Source of the DNA: Marixanthotalea marina
Lineage (GTDB): Bacteria; Bacteroidota; Bacteroidia; Flavobacteriales; Flavobacteriaceae
DNA: 64,000 nt
Assembly: GCA_018883545.1 (NCBI GenBank)
Contig: JAHLEH010000010.1
Span: 31,253 to 95,252, forward strand
Direction of reading: 5' to 3'
This document shows, one piece after another, positions 16,105 through 25,175 of the stretch. The notes under the pieces are model-generated. The model did not search any database. It was not told where the DNA came from and saw only the letters and a program-made list of their open reading frames with translations. A program made the position numbers and the translations under genes. Each line of letters begins with the position of its first letter. The first letter of the stretch is position 1.

Positions 16105-16773
16105 TTAATTATAATTCCGTTCACCAAAAATACTGCTTCCAACGCGTATCATGGTGCTTCCACAATCAATAGCTAATTTATAATCACCACTCATGCCCAT
16201 GCTGATAATTGTTGGCTTAAAGTTAAAAGTTTCTAGGCTTTTTAGATTATCGAATGTGTTTTTTAACAACTTAAACTCTTTTTGTATCTGTTGTTCGTTT
16301 TCGGTGAAGGTGGCCATGCCCATGAGTCCAACAACGTTTATGTTTTTTAATTCTGAAAAAGGTTTGGATTGAATGATTTCGGAAGCCTCATTTGAAGCCA
16401 TGCCGAATTTAGACTCTTCTTCGGCAATTTTAATTTGAAGCAAGCAGTTTATAATGCGGTTGTTTTTTTTGGCTTCTTTGTTGATTTCTTTTAGAAGTTT
16501 AAAATTATCTACTCCATGAATCAGGCTAACAAAAGGGGCCATATATTTTACCTTGTTACGCTGCACGTGGCCAATCATGTGCCATTCAATATCCTTAGGC
16601 ATCTGTTCGTATTTCTCAACCATTTCCTGGATTTTGTTTTCGCCAAAAATACGCTGACCAGCATCGTAGGCTTCCATAATAGCGCTTACTGGCTTGGTTT
16701 TAGAAACGGCTACTAAAGTGACCTGAGATGGTAATTCTGATTTTATTTGATTGAGATTCTCTTGTATCGACAT
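16105..16773 (-). CDS. PLP homeostasis protein (YggS/PROSC family)
   Basis: 222 residues with a single TIM-barrel. The pyridoxal-phosphate lysine is in LVAVSKTKP (about residue 26). WHMIGHVQRNK, GLMGMATF and SMGMSGDYKLAID are family signatures. It binds PLP and buffers its free level in the cytoplasm; no catalytic activity is known for the family. It stands as a single gene between a REP-like element and the HBDH gene. Confidence 0.95.
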   Translation of the reverse strand: MSIQENLNQIKSELPSQVTLVAVSKTKPVSAIMEAYDAGQRIFGENKIQEMVEKYEQMPKDIEWHMIGHVQRNKVKYMAPFVSLIHGVDNFKLLKEINKEAKKNNRIINCLLQIKIAEEESKFGMASNEASEIIQSKPFSELKNINVVGLMGMATFTENEQQIQKEFKLLKNTFDNLKSLETFNFKPTIISMGMSGDYKLAIDCGSTMIRVGSSIFGERNYN

Positions 16774-16852
16774 GTTGTTGTTTAAGCGTTTAATTGTTTA
16801 ACTGTTCAATTGTTTTTTTAGTATAAACACATAAACGGTTAAAGGCATAAAC

Positions 16853-17743
16853 CTACTTTAAAAATTGTTTAGAAATTGCTTCAGCTTTTTTGTTTTTGGA
16901 ATAATCGTAAAAACCCTCACCAGATTTAATTCCCAACTTCCCAGCATTAACCATGTTTACCAATAGAGGACAAGGCGCGTATTTCGGATTTTTAAATCCT
17001 TCAAACATAACATTTAGAATGGAAAGACAAACATCCAAACCTATAAAATCGGCCAATTGTAAAGGTCCCATAGGATGGGCCATACCCAACTTCATAACAG
17101 TATCAATTTCTTGAACACCAGCAACACCTTGATACAGGGCTTCAATGGCTTCGTTAATCATAGGCATTAAGATGCGATTGGCTATAAAACCCGGGTAATC
17201 TGTAACCGCTACAGGGTGTTTGCCTATATTTTTTGCTAATTCAAGAATTGTTTCTGTTGTTTCGTTGCTCGTATTATAACCTTTTATCACTTCTACCAAT
17301 GGCATTAAAGGCACAGGGTTCATAAAATGCATGCCTATTACCTTATCTGGGCGTGAAGTGACCGATGCGATCTGCGTTATGGAAATGGATGAGGTGTTTG
17401 TTGCCAAAATGGTGTCTTCCGGACAAGCGTCATCCAATTGTTTGAAAATATTTAGTTTTAAATTAGTGTTTTCTGTAGCGGCTTCAACCACCAAGCTGGC
17501 GTATTCAACCCCTTCTGTAAGATTTGTAAAGGTTGAAATATTGGTTAGGGTAGTTGCTTTTTGCGCTTCAGAAATAGTTTCTTTGGCGACCATTCTATCT
17601 AAATTCCTAGAGATGGTTTCCAGTCCTTTTTTTAATGCAGCATCATTAATATCTATCAATTGAACCTTAAATCCGTTAAGGGCAAATGTATGTGCAATGC
17701 CATTTCCCATAGTGCCTGCTCCTATAACTGCTACATTTTTCAT
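16853..17743 (-). CDS. 3-hydroxybutyryl-CoA / 3-hydroxyacyl-CoA dehydrogenase
   Basis: 296 residues. The Rossmann NAD-binding motif GAGTMGNGIA (about 7-16) opens the protein, and the helical dimerisation domain follows from about 185. Catalytic residues are visible as the H in IGMHFMNPVP, the E in PLVEVI and the N in GFIANRILMP. It oxidises L-3-hydroxyacyl-CoA in fatty-acid degradation or butyryl-CoA metabolism. There is no thiolase or hydratase nearby, so the pathway assignment rests on the family alone. Confidence 0.95.
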   Translation of the reverse strand: MKNVAVIGAGTMGNGIAHTFALNGFKVQLIDINDAALKKGLETISRNLDRMVAKETISEAQKATTLTNISTFTNLTEGVEYASLVVEAATENTNLKLNIFKQLDDACPEDTILATNTSSISITQIASVTSRPDKVIGMHFMNPVPLMPLVEVIKGYNTSNETTETILELAKNIGKHPVAVTDYPGFIANRILMPMINEAIEALYQGVAGVQEIDTVMKLGMAHPMGPLQLADFIGLDVCLSILNVMFEGFKNPKYAPCPLLVNMVNAGKLGIKSGEGFYDYSKNKKAEAISKQFLK

Positions 17744-17838
17744 TTGAAAGTTTTTTATTCCCTCGTAGGAGGGAATTTCATTAATGAGATTTTCAGCTTT
17801 AATGATTTATTTCATGATATTACTTTGTAATAACGTTT

Positions 17839-18798
17839 TTAAAAACAATTAATTATTTGGTTAGCCAATCGCAAAGCTTCGGTACCATCATGAAGGGTAA
17901 CTGTGGGTTTTGTGTCGTTGTTTATTGCGTCAGCAAAACTTTCCAATTCATCCAAAATGGAGTTGTTTTCTGGGATGGGCGGATTATCAAAATAGATTTG
18001 CTTTTTAACGCCTTCAGCATTTTGAAGTACCATATCAAAATCACCTGGATTTTCTGGTGCATCTTTCATTTTTACTACTTCACATTTTTTGGTTAAAAAG
18101 TCAACCGAGATGTAAGCATCCTTTTGAAAAAAGCGAATCTTACGCATTTTCTTTAATGAAATCCTACTGGCAGTAAGATTGGCTACACACCCATTGGTGA
18201 ACTCGATGCGCGCATTGGCAATATCGGGCGTGTCACTAATGACGGCCACACCACTAGCAGAAATATGTTTAATTTTAGATTTTACGGTGTTAAGAATAAT
18301 ATCAATATCGTGAATCATTAAATCCAAAACCACAGGCACATCGGTGCCACGTGGATTGAATTCCGCCAAACGGTGCGATTCAATAAACATTGGCGAGTTT
18401 ACCTCGTCTTTAACGGCGAGATATGCAGGATTGAAACGCTCTACATGGCCTACTTGGCCTTTTACATTGTGAAGTGCTACCAAAGCCCTTATTTCCTCGG
18501 CTTCTTCAACGGTGTTGGTAATAGGTTTTTCAATAAAGATATGCTTCCCCTTGGTAACCGCCATTTTGGCGCACTCATGGTGGGATAGGGTTGGGGTTAC
18601 TATGTCAACCACATCTACCACATCAATTAACGATTCAATGGAATCGAAACGTTTATAACCGAATTCAGCAACCACTTTTTGGGCATTGGTTTCATCGGCA
18701 TCGTAAAATCCAACGAGATTATATTTATCAGACTGGTTTAAAAGTCTTAAGTGAATTTTTCCAAGGTGCCCAGCACCAAGTACTCCAACTTTTAGCAT
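17839..18798 (-). CDS. Gfo/Idh/MocA-family oxidoreductase
   Basis: 319 residues. The N-terminal Rossmann motif is GVLGAGHLGKIHL (about 5-17), and HIFIEKPITNTVEEAEE is the EKP signature of the family, followed by the C-terminal alpha/beta domain. Members oxidise or reduce sugars and related compounds with NAD(P); the substrate is not predictable. A short palindrome in the gap (TTCCCTC ... GAGGGAA near 17758-17776) separates it from the HBDH gene. Confidence 0.93.
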   Translation of the reverse strand: MLKVGVLGAGHLGKIHLRLLNQSDKYNLVGFYDADETNAQKVVAEFGYKRFDSIESLIDVVDVVDIVTPTLSHHECAKMAVTKGKHIFIEKPITNTVEEAEEIRALVALHNVKGQVGHVERFNPAYLAVKDEVNSPMFIESHRLAEFNPRGTDVPVVLDLMIHDIDIILNTVKSKIKHISASGVAVISDTPDIANARIEFTNGCVANLTASRISLKKMRKIRFFQKDAYISVDFLTKKCEVVKMKDAPENPGDFDMVLQNAEGVKKQIYFDNPPIPENNSILDELESFADAINNDTKPTVTLHDGTEALRLANQIINCF

Positions 18799-18956
18799 AA
18801 TATTTACGTTTTAAACAAAAATAGCATAATTAATAAATGATTTTGGTATAATCAAGCTAAATTTTAATCGAAAACAGCCTTGAATAAAATCTCGATAAAT
18901 AGTTTTTAGCTTTAAATTGTTTGACTAATTTTAGCATCCAAATATTTAGATTGCTT

Positions 18957-19598
18957 TTGAAAGATACATTTAAACATAAAGGGTTGCGGCAGAAACTGGT
19001 AGCCGTAGTCAAGGAAAAAGGCATTGTTGATGAAAAGGTTTTAAATGCCATTGGTACCGTACCTAGACACTTGTTTATGGACTCTGGTTTTTTGGATTAC
19101 GCTTATAAAGACATGGCGTTTCCCATAGCGGCCGACCAAACCATTTCACAACCATATACAGTGGCATTTCAAACAGAATTGCTTCAAGTAAAAAAAGACG
19201 ATAAAATACTGGAAATTGGTACTGGTAGTGGTTACCAAACCGCTGTCTTATTGGAACTTGGCGCCAGGGTTTACAGTATTGAACGCCAACAGGAGCTTTT
19301 TAAAAAAACCAGTATGTTTTTGCCAAAAATAGGCTATCGCGCCAAGAAATTGATTTTTGGTGATGGTTACAAAGGACTTGAGGAAGAAGCCCCGTTTGAC
19401 AGTATTATTGTCACTGCTGGAGCACCTTTTGTACCTAAAGCATTACTTGGACAATTAAAAATAGGAGGCAGGCTGGTAATTCCTGTGGGAGATGCTGTTC
19501 AAACAATGACTTTGATTACTAGAAAAGGAGAAAAGGAATTTGAGCAGGAAGAATTTGGTGAGTTCCGTTTTGTGCCTTTGTTGGAAGATAGGAATTAG
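18957..19598 (+). CDS. pcm: Protein-L-isoaspartate O-methyltransferase
   Basis: 213 residues. It methylates damaged isoaspartyl residues using S-adenosylmethionine. The SAM motif is LEIGTGSGYQTAVL (about 80-93); VPRHLFM and the Q-T-I-S-Q-P-Y segment are family marks. I chose the TTG at 18957 (product starting MKDTFKHKG), which gives the usual family length; a TTG at 18921 would add 12 residues. There is no in-frame ATG near the start. It is convergent with the next gene, with 1 bp between stops. Confidence 0.93.
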   Translation: MKDTFKHKGLRQKLVAVVKEKGIVDEKVLNAIGTVPRHLFMDSGFLDYAYKDMAFPIAADQTISQPYTVAFQTELLQVKKDDKILEIGTGSGYQTAVLLELGARVYSIERQQELFKKTSMFLPKIGYRAKKLIFGDGYKGLEEEAPFDSIIVTAGAPFVPKALLGQLKIGGRLVIPVGDAVQTMTLITRKGEKEFEQEEFGEFRFVPLLEDRN

Positions 19599-19599
19599 T

Positions 19600-20388
19600 T
19601 TAATCTTCTTCTTTTATTAAACTTTCTTCGGCTTCTTTTAAAAGCGCATTGAATCCTTTACTTTGTTTGTAAAGGGCGTCAATCAATAACAATCTTTTTT
19701 CTTCTGTAAGTATGTTGTTATCTATATTTTGTGCTTCAAAATAATCATAAAAAAGGCTTTTGTACTCCAAAGATATTTTTAAATCTTTTACCAAAAAAGT
19801 ATTGTTTAAAAGTGCATCATCACTGGAAAATAGGGAATCTAATTGTTTTATAGTAATGGGGTTTACAGCTTCAGGAATACGTTTGTTTTTGTTTTTTAAA
19901 AGCTTACCTACTAATTTTCCAATTAGAACAAGCGCATAGCCAATATTACCACCGGAACTTTGACCGTATAAATGAGGGTTTTCTTTAATGTCATTTGCTA
20001 TTTGTTCCTTTAATGTGGCGGTGTAATTCTCTGCGCTAAATGGTTTTGAATCATCAACAATTACAACTTCGTCAAGATTGTTAGAAGCTTCTTTCAACTC
20101 AATCACAATGGTGTTTTCAAAAAAACCGTTGGTAACAATTTTCGTTTTTTCTTGATAAAAAAGGGAGGTTAAAATTAAGGTGTCGTTTACTGAGGCGCTT
20201 ATGGAAAAACGCCCTTCTTTATTGGTGTAGGTTGCTATTTTTTTAGTGGTGTTGGTCACCTTAATATTTTCTAAAGAAGTTTTTGGACCATAAACAATCC
20301 CGTTTACAGTTTGGGAATGCATAGCCAACGACAGTAAAAAAAATAATGCCGTTATGCTTATAATTCTTAAATAGCGTTTAGTTCTCAA
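19600..20388 (-). CDS. Carboxypeptidase-regulatory-like (DUF4480-type) secreted protein
   Basis: 262 residues with a signal peptide (about 1-26, SLAMHSQ). A CarboxypepD_reg-like beta domain follows (about 28-110, GIVYGPKTSLENIKVTN ... EVVIVDD), then a helical tail. These proteins look like TonB-receptor N-termini without a barrel; their job is unknown. Its start overlaps the stop of the next gene upstream by 4 bp (ATGA). Three genes of this kind stand in a row here. Confidence 0.8.
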   Translation of the reverse strand: MRTKRYLRIISITALFFLLSLAMHSQTVNGIVYGPKTSLENIKVTNTTKKIATYTNKEGRFSISASVNDTLILTSLFYQEKTKIVTNGFFENTIVIELKEASNNLDEVVIVDDSKPFSAENYTATLKEQIANDIKENPHLYGQSSGGNIGYALVLIGKLVGKLLKNKNKRIPEAVNPITIKQLDSLFSSDDALLNNTFLVKDLKISLEYKSLFYDYFEAQNIDNNILTEEKRLLLIDALYKQSKGFNALLKEAEESLIKEED

Positions 20389-21203
20389 AATTCTATTTCT
20401 ACGTTTATGGAGTAAGCTCCCTGTACCTTATTCCAAGTGCCTAAACTGTTTCTTCTGGCATACCCTTTTCCTTTGGTTAAGATAGCACCTAAATTAATTT
20501 CTTGAGGTTTTTTGAAGTCTGAAATAAACTCTACACTAACAAAGAAATCTTCATCAAGATAGATGTTATAAGCCGTCAAATCCAGTTGATTCCAGCCAGT
20601 TTCAATGCTTGTTTTTTGTACAATATTTTGAAAAACAATTTTTTCACCAGGCGCATCATCTACATTTTTGTAAAAATTTATTCTAATATAGGTACTATCT
20701 GCTTCAAAGCCACGTCTTAAATACATGTTTACATAGTTTACCTTAACAGATTTGTCGGGAATGTTTATAAGTTGTGCTGCTTCAATAATGTCTAAGTCCT
20801 TCGAAACAATTGGTGCCCATAGCAATGTATTATAACTTTTAACGCCCACTTTTCTATGTCTTTTCTTCTTGTTGGAAATTAAAACTTCGGGCAGTTCGTT
20901 GGTTCTTGGTTCTAAAAGAAATGTTTTGTTTTTGGAATTTTCAATAGGAATTTTTAGCGTTTCGTAGTTTACATGGCTAATAGTTAAAGAGTCTTTTGAG
21001 AGTGTTTTTGGAATCTCTAAATGGAACCCGCCATTTAAATTTGAAATGGTGCCTTTGTTTTTATTTAAAATGCCAATATTTACAAACTCGATAGGCTCGT
21101 TGGTTTTGGCGTCTTTAAGTGTACCGCTCATTTCAATGTTTTGAGAAAAAACATTAAAAACGAAAATTTGAAGTAAAATAAAAAGGTAAAAATGTCTTTT
21201 CAT
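20385..21203 (-). CDS. Carboxypeptidase-regulatory-like secreted protein
   Basis: 272 residues. I chose the ATG at 21203, which puts the signal peptide at the very start (KRHFYLFILLQIFVFNVFSQ); an upstream ATG at 21230 adds nine residues. A CarboxypepD_reg-like domain spans about 25-105, and the rest is a beta-rich C-terminal domain. It is the upstream partner of the gene at 20388, with overlapping start and stop. No enzymatic motif is visible. Confidence 0.8.
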   Translation of the reverse strand: MKRHFYLFILLQIFVFNVFSQNIEMSGTLKDAKTNEPIEFVNIGILNKNKGTISNLNGGFHLEIPKTLSKDSLTISHVNYETLKIPIENSKNKTFLLEPRTNELPEVLISNKKKRHRKVGVKSYNTLLWAPIVSKDLDIIEAAQLINIPDKSVKVNYVNMYLRRGFEADSTYIRINFYKNVDDAPGEKIVFQNIVQKTSIETGWNQLDLTAYNIYLDEDFFVSVEFISDFKKPQEINLGAILTKGKGYARRNSLGTWNKVQGAYSINVEIEF

Positions 21204-21336
21204 AAGGTTGTTGTATAAATTAGACAGCAACCAAATTAATACAATAACCGTAATAAAAAACTTATGTTTAACAGAATTTAACGAGCGATTTGGCTAAATT
21301 TTAAGAAAACAAAAAAGAGGAAAGATTAAGATGAAT

Positions 21337-22107
21337 TTACAGTCGTTCCCTGTTAAGTACCTTGTATTCTTCGTAACATTCGCTAATGGCATCCAATATT
21401 TGTAAGTCATTAGCGGTTTGTATAAATCCTTTGGAATAGTTGCATTGGTTAACAATTTCATCTAAATCCACTTTGTCTACCTGTAACAAAACAGTCAACA
21501 TTTCACGGTCGTAACGGGAGGCCAAAATATTCCTGATTTCATCGTCTTCCTTCATTTTCTTGAGCTTACGCATTTCGTTGGGCTTTCTGCCAAACATACG
21601 GTAAAGGAAGTCAGCTGGATTAAATATAGAGCCTATTATTTTGGTAACAGCAGATTCCCGTTTTGCTTCGTAACCTGTGCTAGGTAAACCAGATATACTA
21701 TAGCGGTAGTTATTGTTTGGTTCGGGAAGTTGTTTAACATCAACCTCTAAATAGCCCGTAAGTTTCAATTGGTTTACAACCACTTCTTCAAGAGCCAAAG
21801 CCATTTCGGTAAGTTCAATCGTAGCATTTTCAAATTTAAACCAGTCGTTAGTAACACGTACTTTTATGGATTTATACCCCAAGTAAGAAAGGTGAAGCGT
21901 ATCGTTAACCTGTGCTTTTATTTCAAATTCGCCATCAGCATTTGTAGCTGTACCAATGACCCTATTAAGATTAACAATGTTTACGTTCTCTAGTGGTGCT
22001 TTGTTAGAGGCATCCACTATTACGCCTTTTACCCAACCAACCTCTTCTTGTGAAAAACATAGTACGGATGATGTTAAAAGTAAAAAAAGTAATAAATAAT
22101 GCCTCAT
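21337..22107 (-). CDS. Carboxypeptidase-regulatory-like secreted protein
   Basis: 256 residues: signal peptide to about residue 19 (VLCFSQ), a CarboxypepD_reg-like domain (about 24-112), then a charged helical tail with RKPNEMRKLKKMKEDDEIRN. It is paralogous in layout to the gene at 19600-20388 and is separated from that pair by about 130 bp, so it may form its own transcript. Function unknown; envelope location is likely. Confidence 0.8.
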   Translation of the reverse strand: MRHYLLLFLLLTSSVLCFSQEEVGWVKGVIVDASNKAPLENVNIVNLNRVIGTATNADGEFEIKAQVNDTLHLSYLGYKSIKVRVTNDWFKFENATIELTEMALALEEVVVNQLKLTGYLEVDVKQLPEPNNNYRYSISGLPSTGYEAKRESAVTKIIGSIFNPADFLYRMFGRKPNEMRKLKKMKEDDEIRNILASRYDREMLTVLLQVDKVDLDEIVNQCNYSKGFIQTANDLQILDAISECYEEYKVLNRERL

Positions 22108-22210
22108 AAATTAAATAGGTCAGCTTTAAACGAAAAATAAAATTACGAAACTAATTGTAAATACTGGAATTCTAAATTTTATTTTGACTTAAAATTAACA
22201 ATTATAAATA

Positions 22211-24001
22211 CTAGCGTCTGGAACGTCTTGGTCGAGATGCAGCCATTTCGTTCGATTTAAAACCTTTTTTAGAGCGTTTTGATGATTTATTTGATTTGGC
22301 ATTATCTGATTTAAAATTGCCTTCAGAACGTCTGGAACGTCTGTCGCCACCACCTCTTTTTCTGTCTCTACGTTTGCCGCCACCACCTTTACGGTTTTCT
22401 GATACTTCAACATTAACAAAACGACCATTGTGTTTAAAATCGGTGAAATAAGCCAATACTTTTTCTTTCAGTTCATTTTCGGTATTGAAAAAGGAGAAGC
22501 TGTCTTTGGTTTCTACTTTAAAAATATCGTCCCTGCCTAATTCGAGCGATTCTCTAAGGAAATCTTTTAATTTCATCCAATCATAACCATCTTTACTACC
22601 TACATTGATGAAATAGCGGGTTGAATTGGAACTGCCACCAAAATCACGACCACTATCACGATCGTCACCTCTGCCTTCTGAAACATTAAGGTCTTTGGCT
22701 TTTTGGTAATAATTGTAAAAACGCGTAAATTCTACCGAGAAGAATTTTTTAATCAATTCGTCTTTAGACGTATCGGCAAACAGTTCGTTTATATTGCTTA
22801 AATATTTGTCAATTTCGTGGTTGATTTCTGTATTGTGGACTTTATTTGCGAGTGACATCAATTGTACTTCGCAGATTTCCATACCGTTTGGAATGTCTTT
22901 TTTAACAAATTCCTTTTTAATGATGCGCTCAATGCTTTTTATTTTACGCACTTCACTTTTGGAAACAATCACCATGGAAACGCCTGTTTTACCGGCACGT
23001 CCCGTACGACCAGAGCGGTGCGTGTAAGTTTCAATTTCGTCCGGTAATTGGTAGTTGATAACGTGGGTAACATCATCTACATCAATACCACGGGCTGCCA
23101 CATCGGTAGCCACCAACATTTGTATTTGGTTTTTTCTAAAGGCGTTCATTACCAAATCGCGTTGGTTCTGACTTAAATCGCCGTGCAGCGCTCCTGCGTT
23201 GTAACCGTCTTCAATAAGTTGTTCGGCCACTTTTTGTGTATCGCGCTTGGTTCTACAGAATACCACAGAGAAAATATCGGGGTTGGCGTCGGCCAAGCGT
23301 TTCAAAGCGTTGTAGCGGTCTCTGGAATTCACCAAATAATATTCATGGGACACCTGATTGGTACTTTCATTTTTGTTGCCCACGGTAATTTCCTGTGGAC
23401 TTTCCATGAATTTTTTAGCTATTACAGCGACTTCTTTTGGCATGGTAGCAGAGAACAACCAAGTGCATTTATCTTCAGGCGTATGTGATAAAATATCATT
23501 AATATCTTCATAAAAGCCCATATTCAGCATTTCGTCGGCTTCATCCAGAACAGCATATTCAATTTTAGAAATATCTACCAAACGACGACTGATCATGTCT
23601 TTCATACGTCCAGGCGTGGCCACAATAATCTGGGCACCTTTTTTTATTTCGCGGGCTTGTTCGGTAATGCTGGCACCACCGTAAACGGCCACTACGTTAA
23701 GTCCTTTGCAGTATTTACCATACAATTTCATTTCGCTGGCAATCTGCAAGCAAAGTTCGCGTGTTGGTGATAAGATTAGGCCTTGTGTAGTGCGACTATC
23801 TATATTTATTTTTTGTAACATGGGGAAGCCAAACGCCGCTGTTTTACCAGTACCCGTTTGGGCCAAAGCCACTAAATCGGTTTCTTGTTCCAGTAAAATA
23901 GGGATGGCTTTTTGTTGTACATCACTAGGAGTTTCAAATCCTAAATCTGTAATAGCTTGAAGTAGGTCTTGGTTTAGACCTAGGTTTTGGAATGTGCTCA
24001 T
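22211..24001 (-). CDS. DEAD-box RNA helicase with DbpA-type RNA-binding domain
   Basis: 596 residues. The helicase core has motif I AQTGTGKTAA, motif II DEAD, motif III SAT and motif VI HRSGRTGRAGKTG. A DbpA/CsdA RNA-binding domain lies at about 455-545 (RYFINVGSKDGYDWMKLKDFL). The tail is very basic and rich in G, R, K and S, which fits RNA binding. It probably acts in ribosome assembly or in unwinding of cold-stabilised RNA. The gene is monocistronic. Confidence 0.95.
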   Translation of the reverse strand: MSTFQNLGLNQDLLQAITDLGFETPSDVQQKAIPILLEQETDLVALAQTGTGKTAAFGFPMLQKINIDSRTTQGLILSPTRELCLQIASEMKLYGKYCKGLNVVAVYGGASITEQAREIKKGAQIIVATPGRMKDMISRRLVDISKIEYAVLDEADEMLNMGFYEDINDILSHTPEDKCTWLFSATMPKEVAVIAKKFMESPQEITVGNKNESTNQVSHEYYLVNSRDRYNALKRLADANPDIFSVVFCRTKRDTQKVAEQLIEDGYNAGALHGDLSQNQRDLVMNAFRKNQIQMLVATDVAARGIDVDDVTHVINYQLPDEIETYTHRSGRTGRAGKTGVSMVIVSKSEVRKIKSIERIIKKEFVKKDIPNGMEICEVQLMSLANKVHNTEINHEIDKYLSNINELFADTSKDELIKKFFSVEFTRFYNYYQKAKDLNVSEGRGDDRDSGRDFGGSSNSTRYFINVGSKDGYDWMKLKDFLRESLELGRDDIFKVETKDSFSFFNTENELKEKVLAYFTDFKHNGRFVNVEVSENRKGGGGKRRDRKRGGGDRRSRRSEGNFKSDNAKSNKSSKRSKKGFKSNEMAASRPRRSRR

Positions 24002-24407
24002 TCGTAATAGTAAGTAATCGATGTTGTTATGTGGTGTTACATAAGAAGCAAATCGACGTACTTAGCTTAACCTTCTCGTAACACATCCTCACCCTGAGGA
24101 ATTTAACTCTTTTTCTTTATTTAGAGTTTCAGCCGGCAAAGATACATTAATATCTCGGATTTATGATTTTTGATTGACGATTTTTGATTTTTGAACTATT
24201 TGGGCGTTTTAACACGCTTTCGCAAGTCGCTTTTTTTCAAAAGAGCTCCACAAATGCTCAATCGTTAACGCAAATATTCGGCAACGTCATTGCGAAGGAG
24301 GCACGACTGTGGCAATCTGTTTAAATTCAGTAAGATGAAATGGTAATGAAAACTTGAGAAATAGTAAAAATCATAAGATTGCTTCGTTCCTCGCAATGAC
24401 GAAAAAG
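24002..24407. other. Intergenic stretch with a REP-like element
   Basis: About 400 bp between the helicase gene and the M48 gene fragment. It holds short tandem echoes of GATTTTTGATT near 24163-24195 and the palindromic element at 24285-24401. No ORF of note. Confidence 0.5.
24285..24401. repeat. Dispersed palindromic element (CGTCATTGCGA ... TCGCAATGACG)
   Basis: The 11-base outer arms are perfectly complementary, and inner words GGCAATCTG and AGATTGCTTCG continue the pairing. It shares arms and inner words with the element at 16018-16100. It ends 7 bp before the duplicated M48 fragment. Confidence 0.8.
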
Positions 24408-24506
24408 TTATTTTCTTAAATTCTCAATCCGTTGCAACAGCGTAGGATGTGGGTAATGCATAAACACATACGCTGGGTGCGGTGTTAAATTACTCAAACT
24501 GTTTTT
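24408..24506 (-). pseudogene. Remnant: duplicated 3' end of an M48 peptidase gene
   Basis: The last 32 codons plus stop of the M48 gene at 25176-26408 recur here. Of 99 bases 10 differ, but only one residue changes (S to P in HYSHP), so the two ends diverged under selection as protein. The fragment has no start of its own. The gene at 24494-25150 is inserted between the two copies and its stop lies inside the fragment in another frame. Confidence 0.85.
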
Positions 24507-25150
24507 GTGTTCCATAAAGAAATTGTAGACGCGAGAAAAAAAACTATTAAAATCAAATTTAAATACCCGCCATCTATGATTATCCAAAGATTGTTTGGTA
24601 AATATTTTGTAACATAATTTTGAATCAAAAAAGGAATAAGAGGGAAGAAAAAAACAATCCATCTAGGGTATAAAGTTTTTCTTTTCAATACAGCACTAAA
24701 GAATAGAAAAGATAAAACCGCTACAAAAGGGTAAACAAATAATCTTAAAGTCTGATTTATTTTTGATGCGAGCGAAGTTGCTATTTCAATATTAATATTA
24801 TGTTGAATTGATAACTTGGCCGATGTAGCAATCGCTATATATTCACCATGAACAATTCCAAAGGTTATTAAAACAGCTCCGAAAAGGATTATCACTGCGT
24901 TTCGTAAAATTGGATTAACAGTTTTAAAAGCATAATAAACTTGAACTAGGCCAATAATGTAAAACCAAGTTGCAAATAGAGTAGAAACGGCACTAGCTGT
25001 AATTCTAAAGTCTGAGGCGTTCCCCATATTTTGCTTTAGAAAAACACTTGATTCGTCATAATATAAAAGCATGTCTCCAACAAATAAAATTAAACCACCA
25101 AGAGCACCTATTAATCCTGTACACCTGAGCCAAAACTGATTTATTTTCAT
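24494..25150 (-). CDS. Multi-pass membrane protein inserted behind the M48 gene
   Basis: 218 residues with about six or seven membrane helices, starting with [22 protein letters not shown] recognise no function; it resembles uncharacterised bacterial membrane proteins of the DUF6796 kind, which I cannot confirm. Its last codons (KTV-stop) lie inside the duplicated M48 fragment, so its natural C-terminus may have been replaced when the segment was inserted. It is flanked on both sides by the M48 3' end, which suggests it was gained. Confidence 0.7.
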   Translation of the reverse strand: MKINQFWLRCTGLIGALGGLILFVGDMLLYYDESSVFLKQNMGNASDFRITASAVSTLFATWFYIIGLVQVYYAFKTVNPILRNAVIILFGAVLITFGIVHGEYIAIATSAKLSIQHNINIEIATSLASKINQTLRLFVYPFVAVLSFLFFSAVLKRKTLYPRWIVFFFPLIPFLIQNYVTKYLPNNLWIIIDGGYLNLILIVFFLASTISLWNTKTV

Positions 25151-25175
25151 TTGTTGCTTTTTTATATAAACAAGG

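Noticed and set aside
24408..24662. 84-codon frame continuing the M48 fragment upstream
   Set aside because: Only the last 32 codons are homologous to M48; the rest is antisense-free overlap with the inserted membrane gene in another frame.
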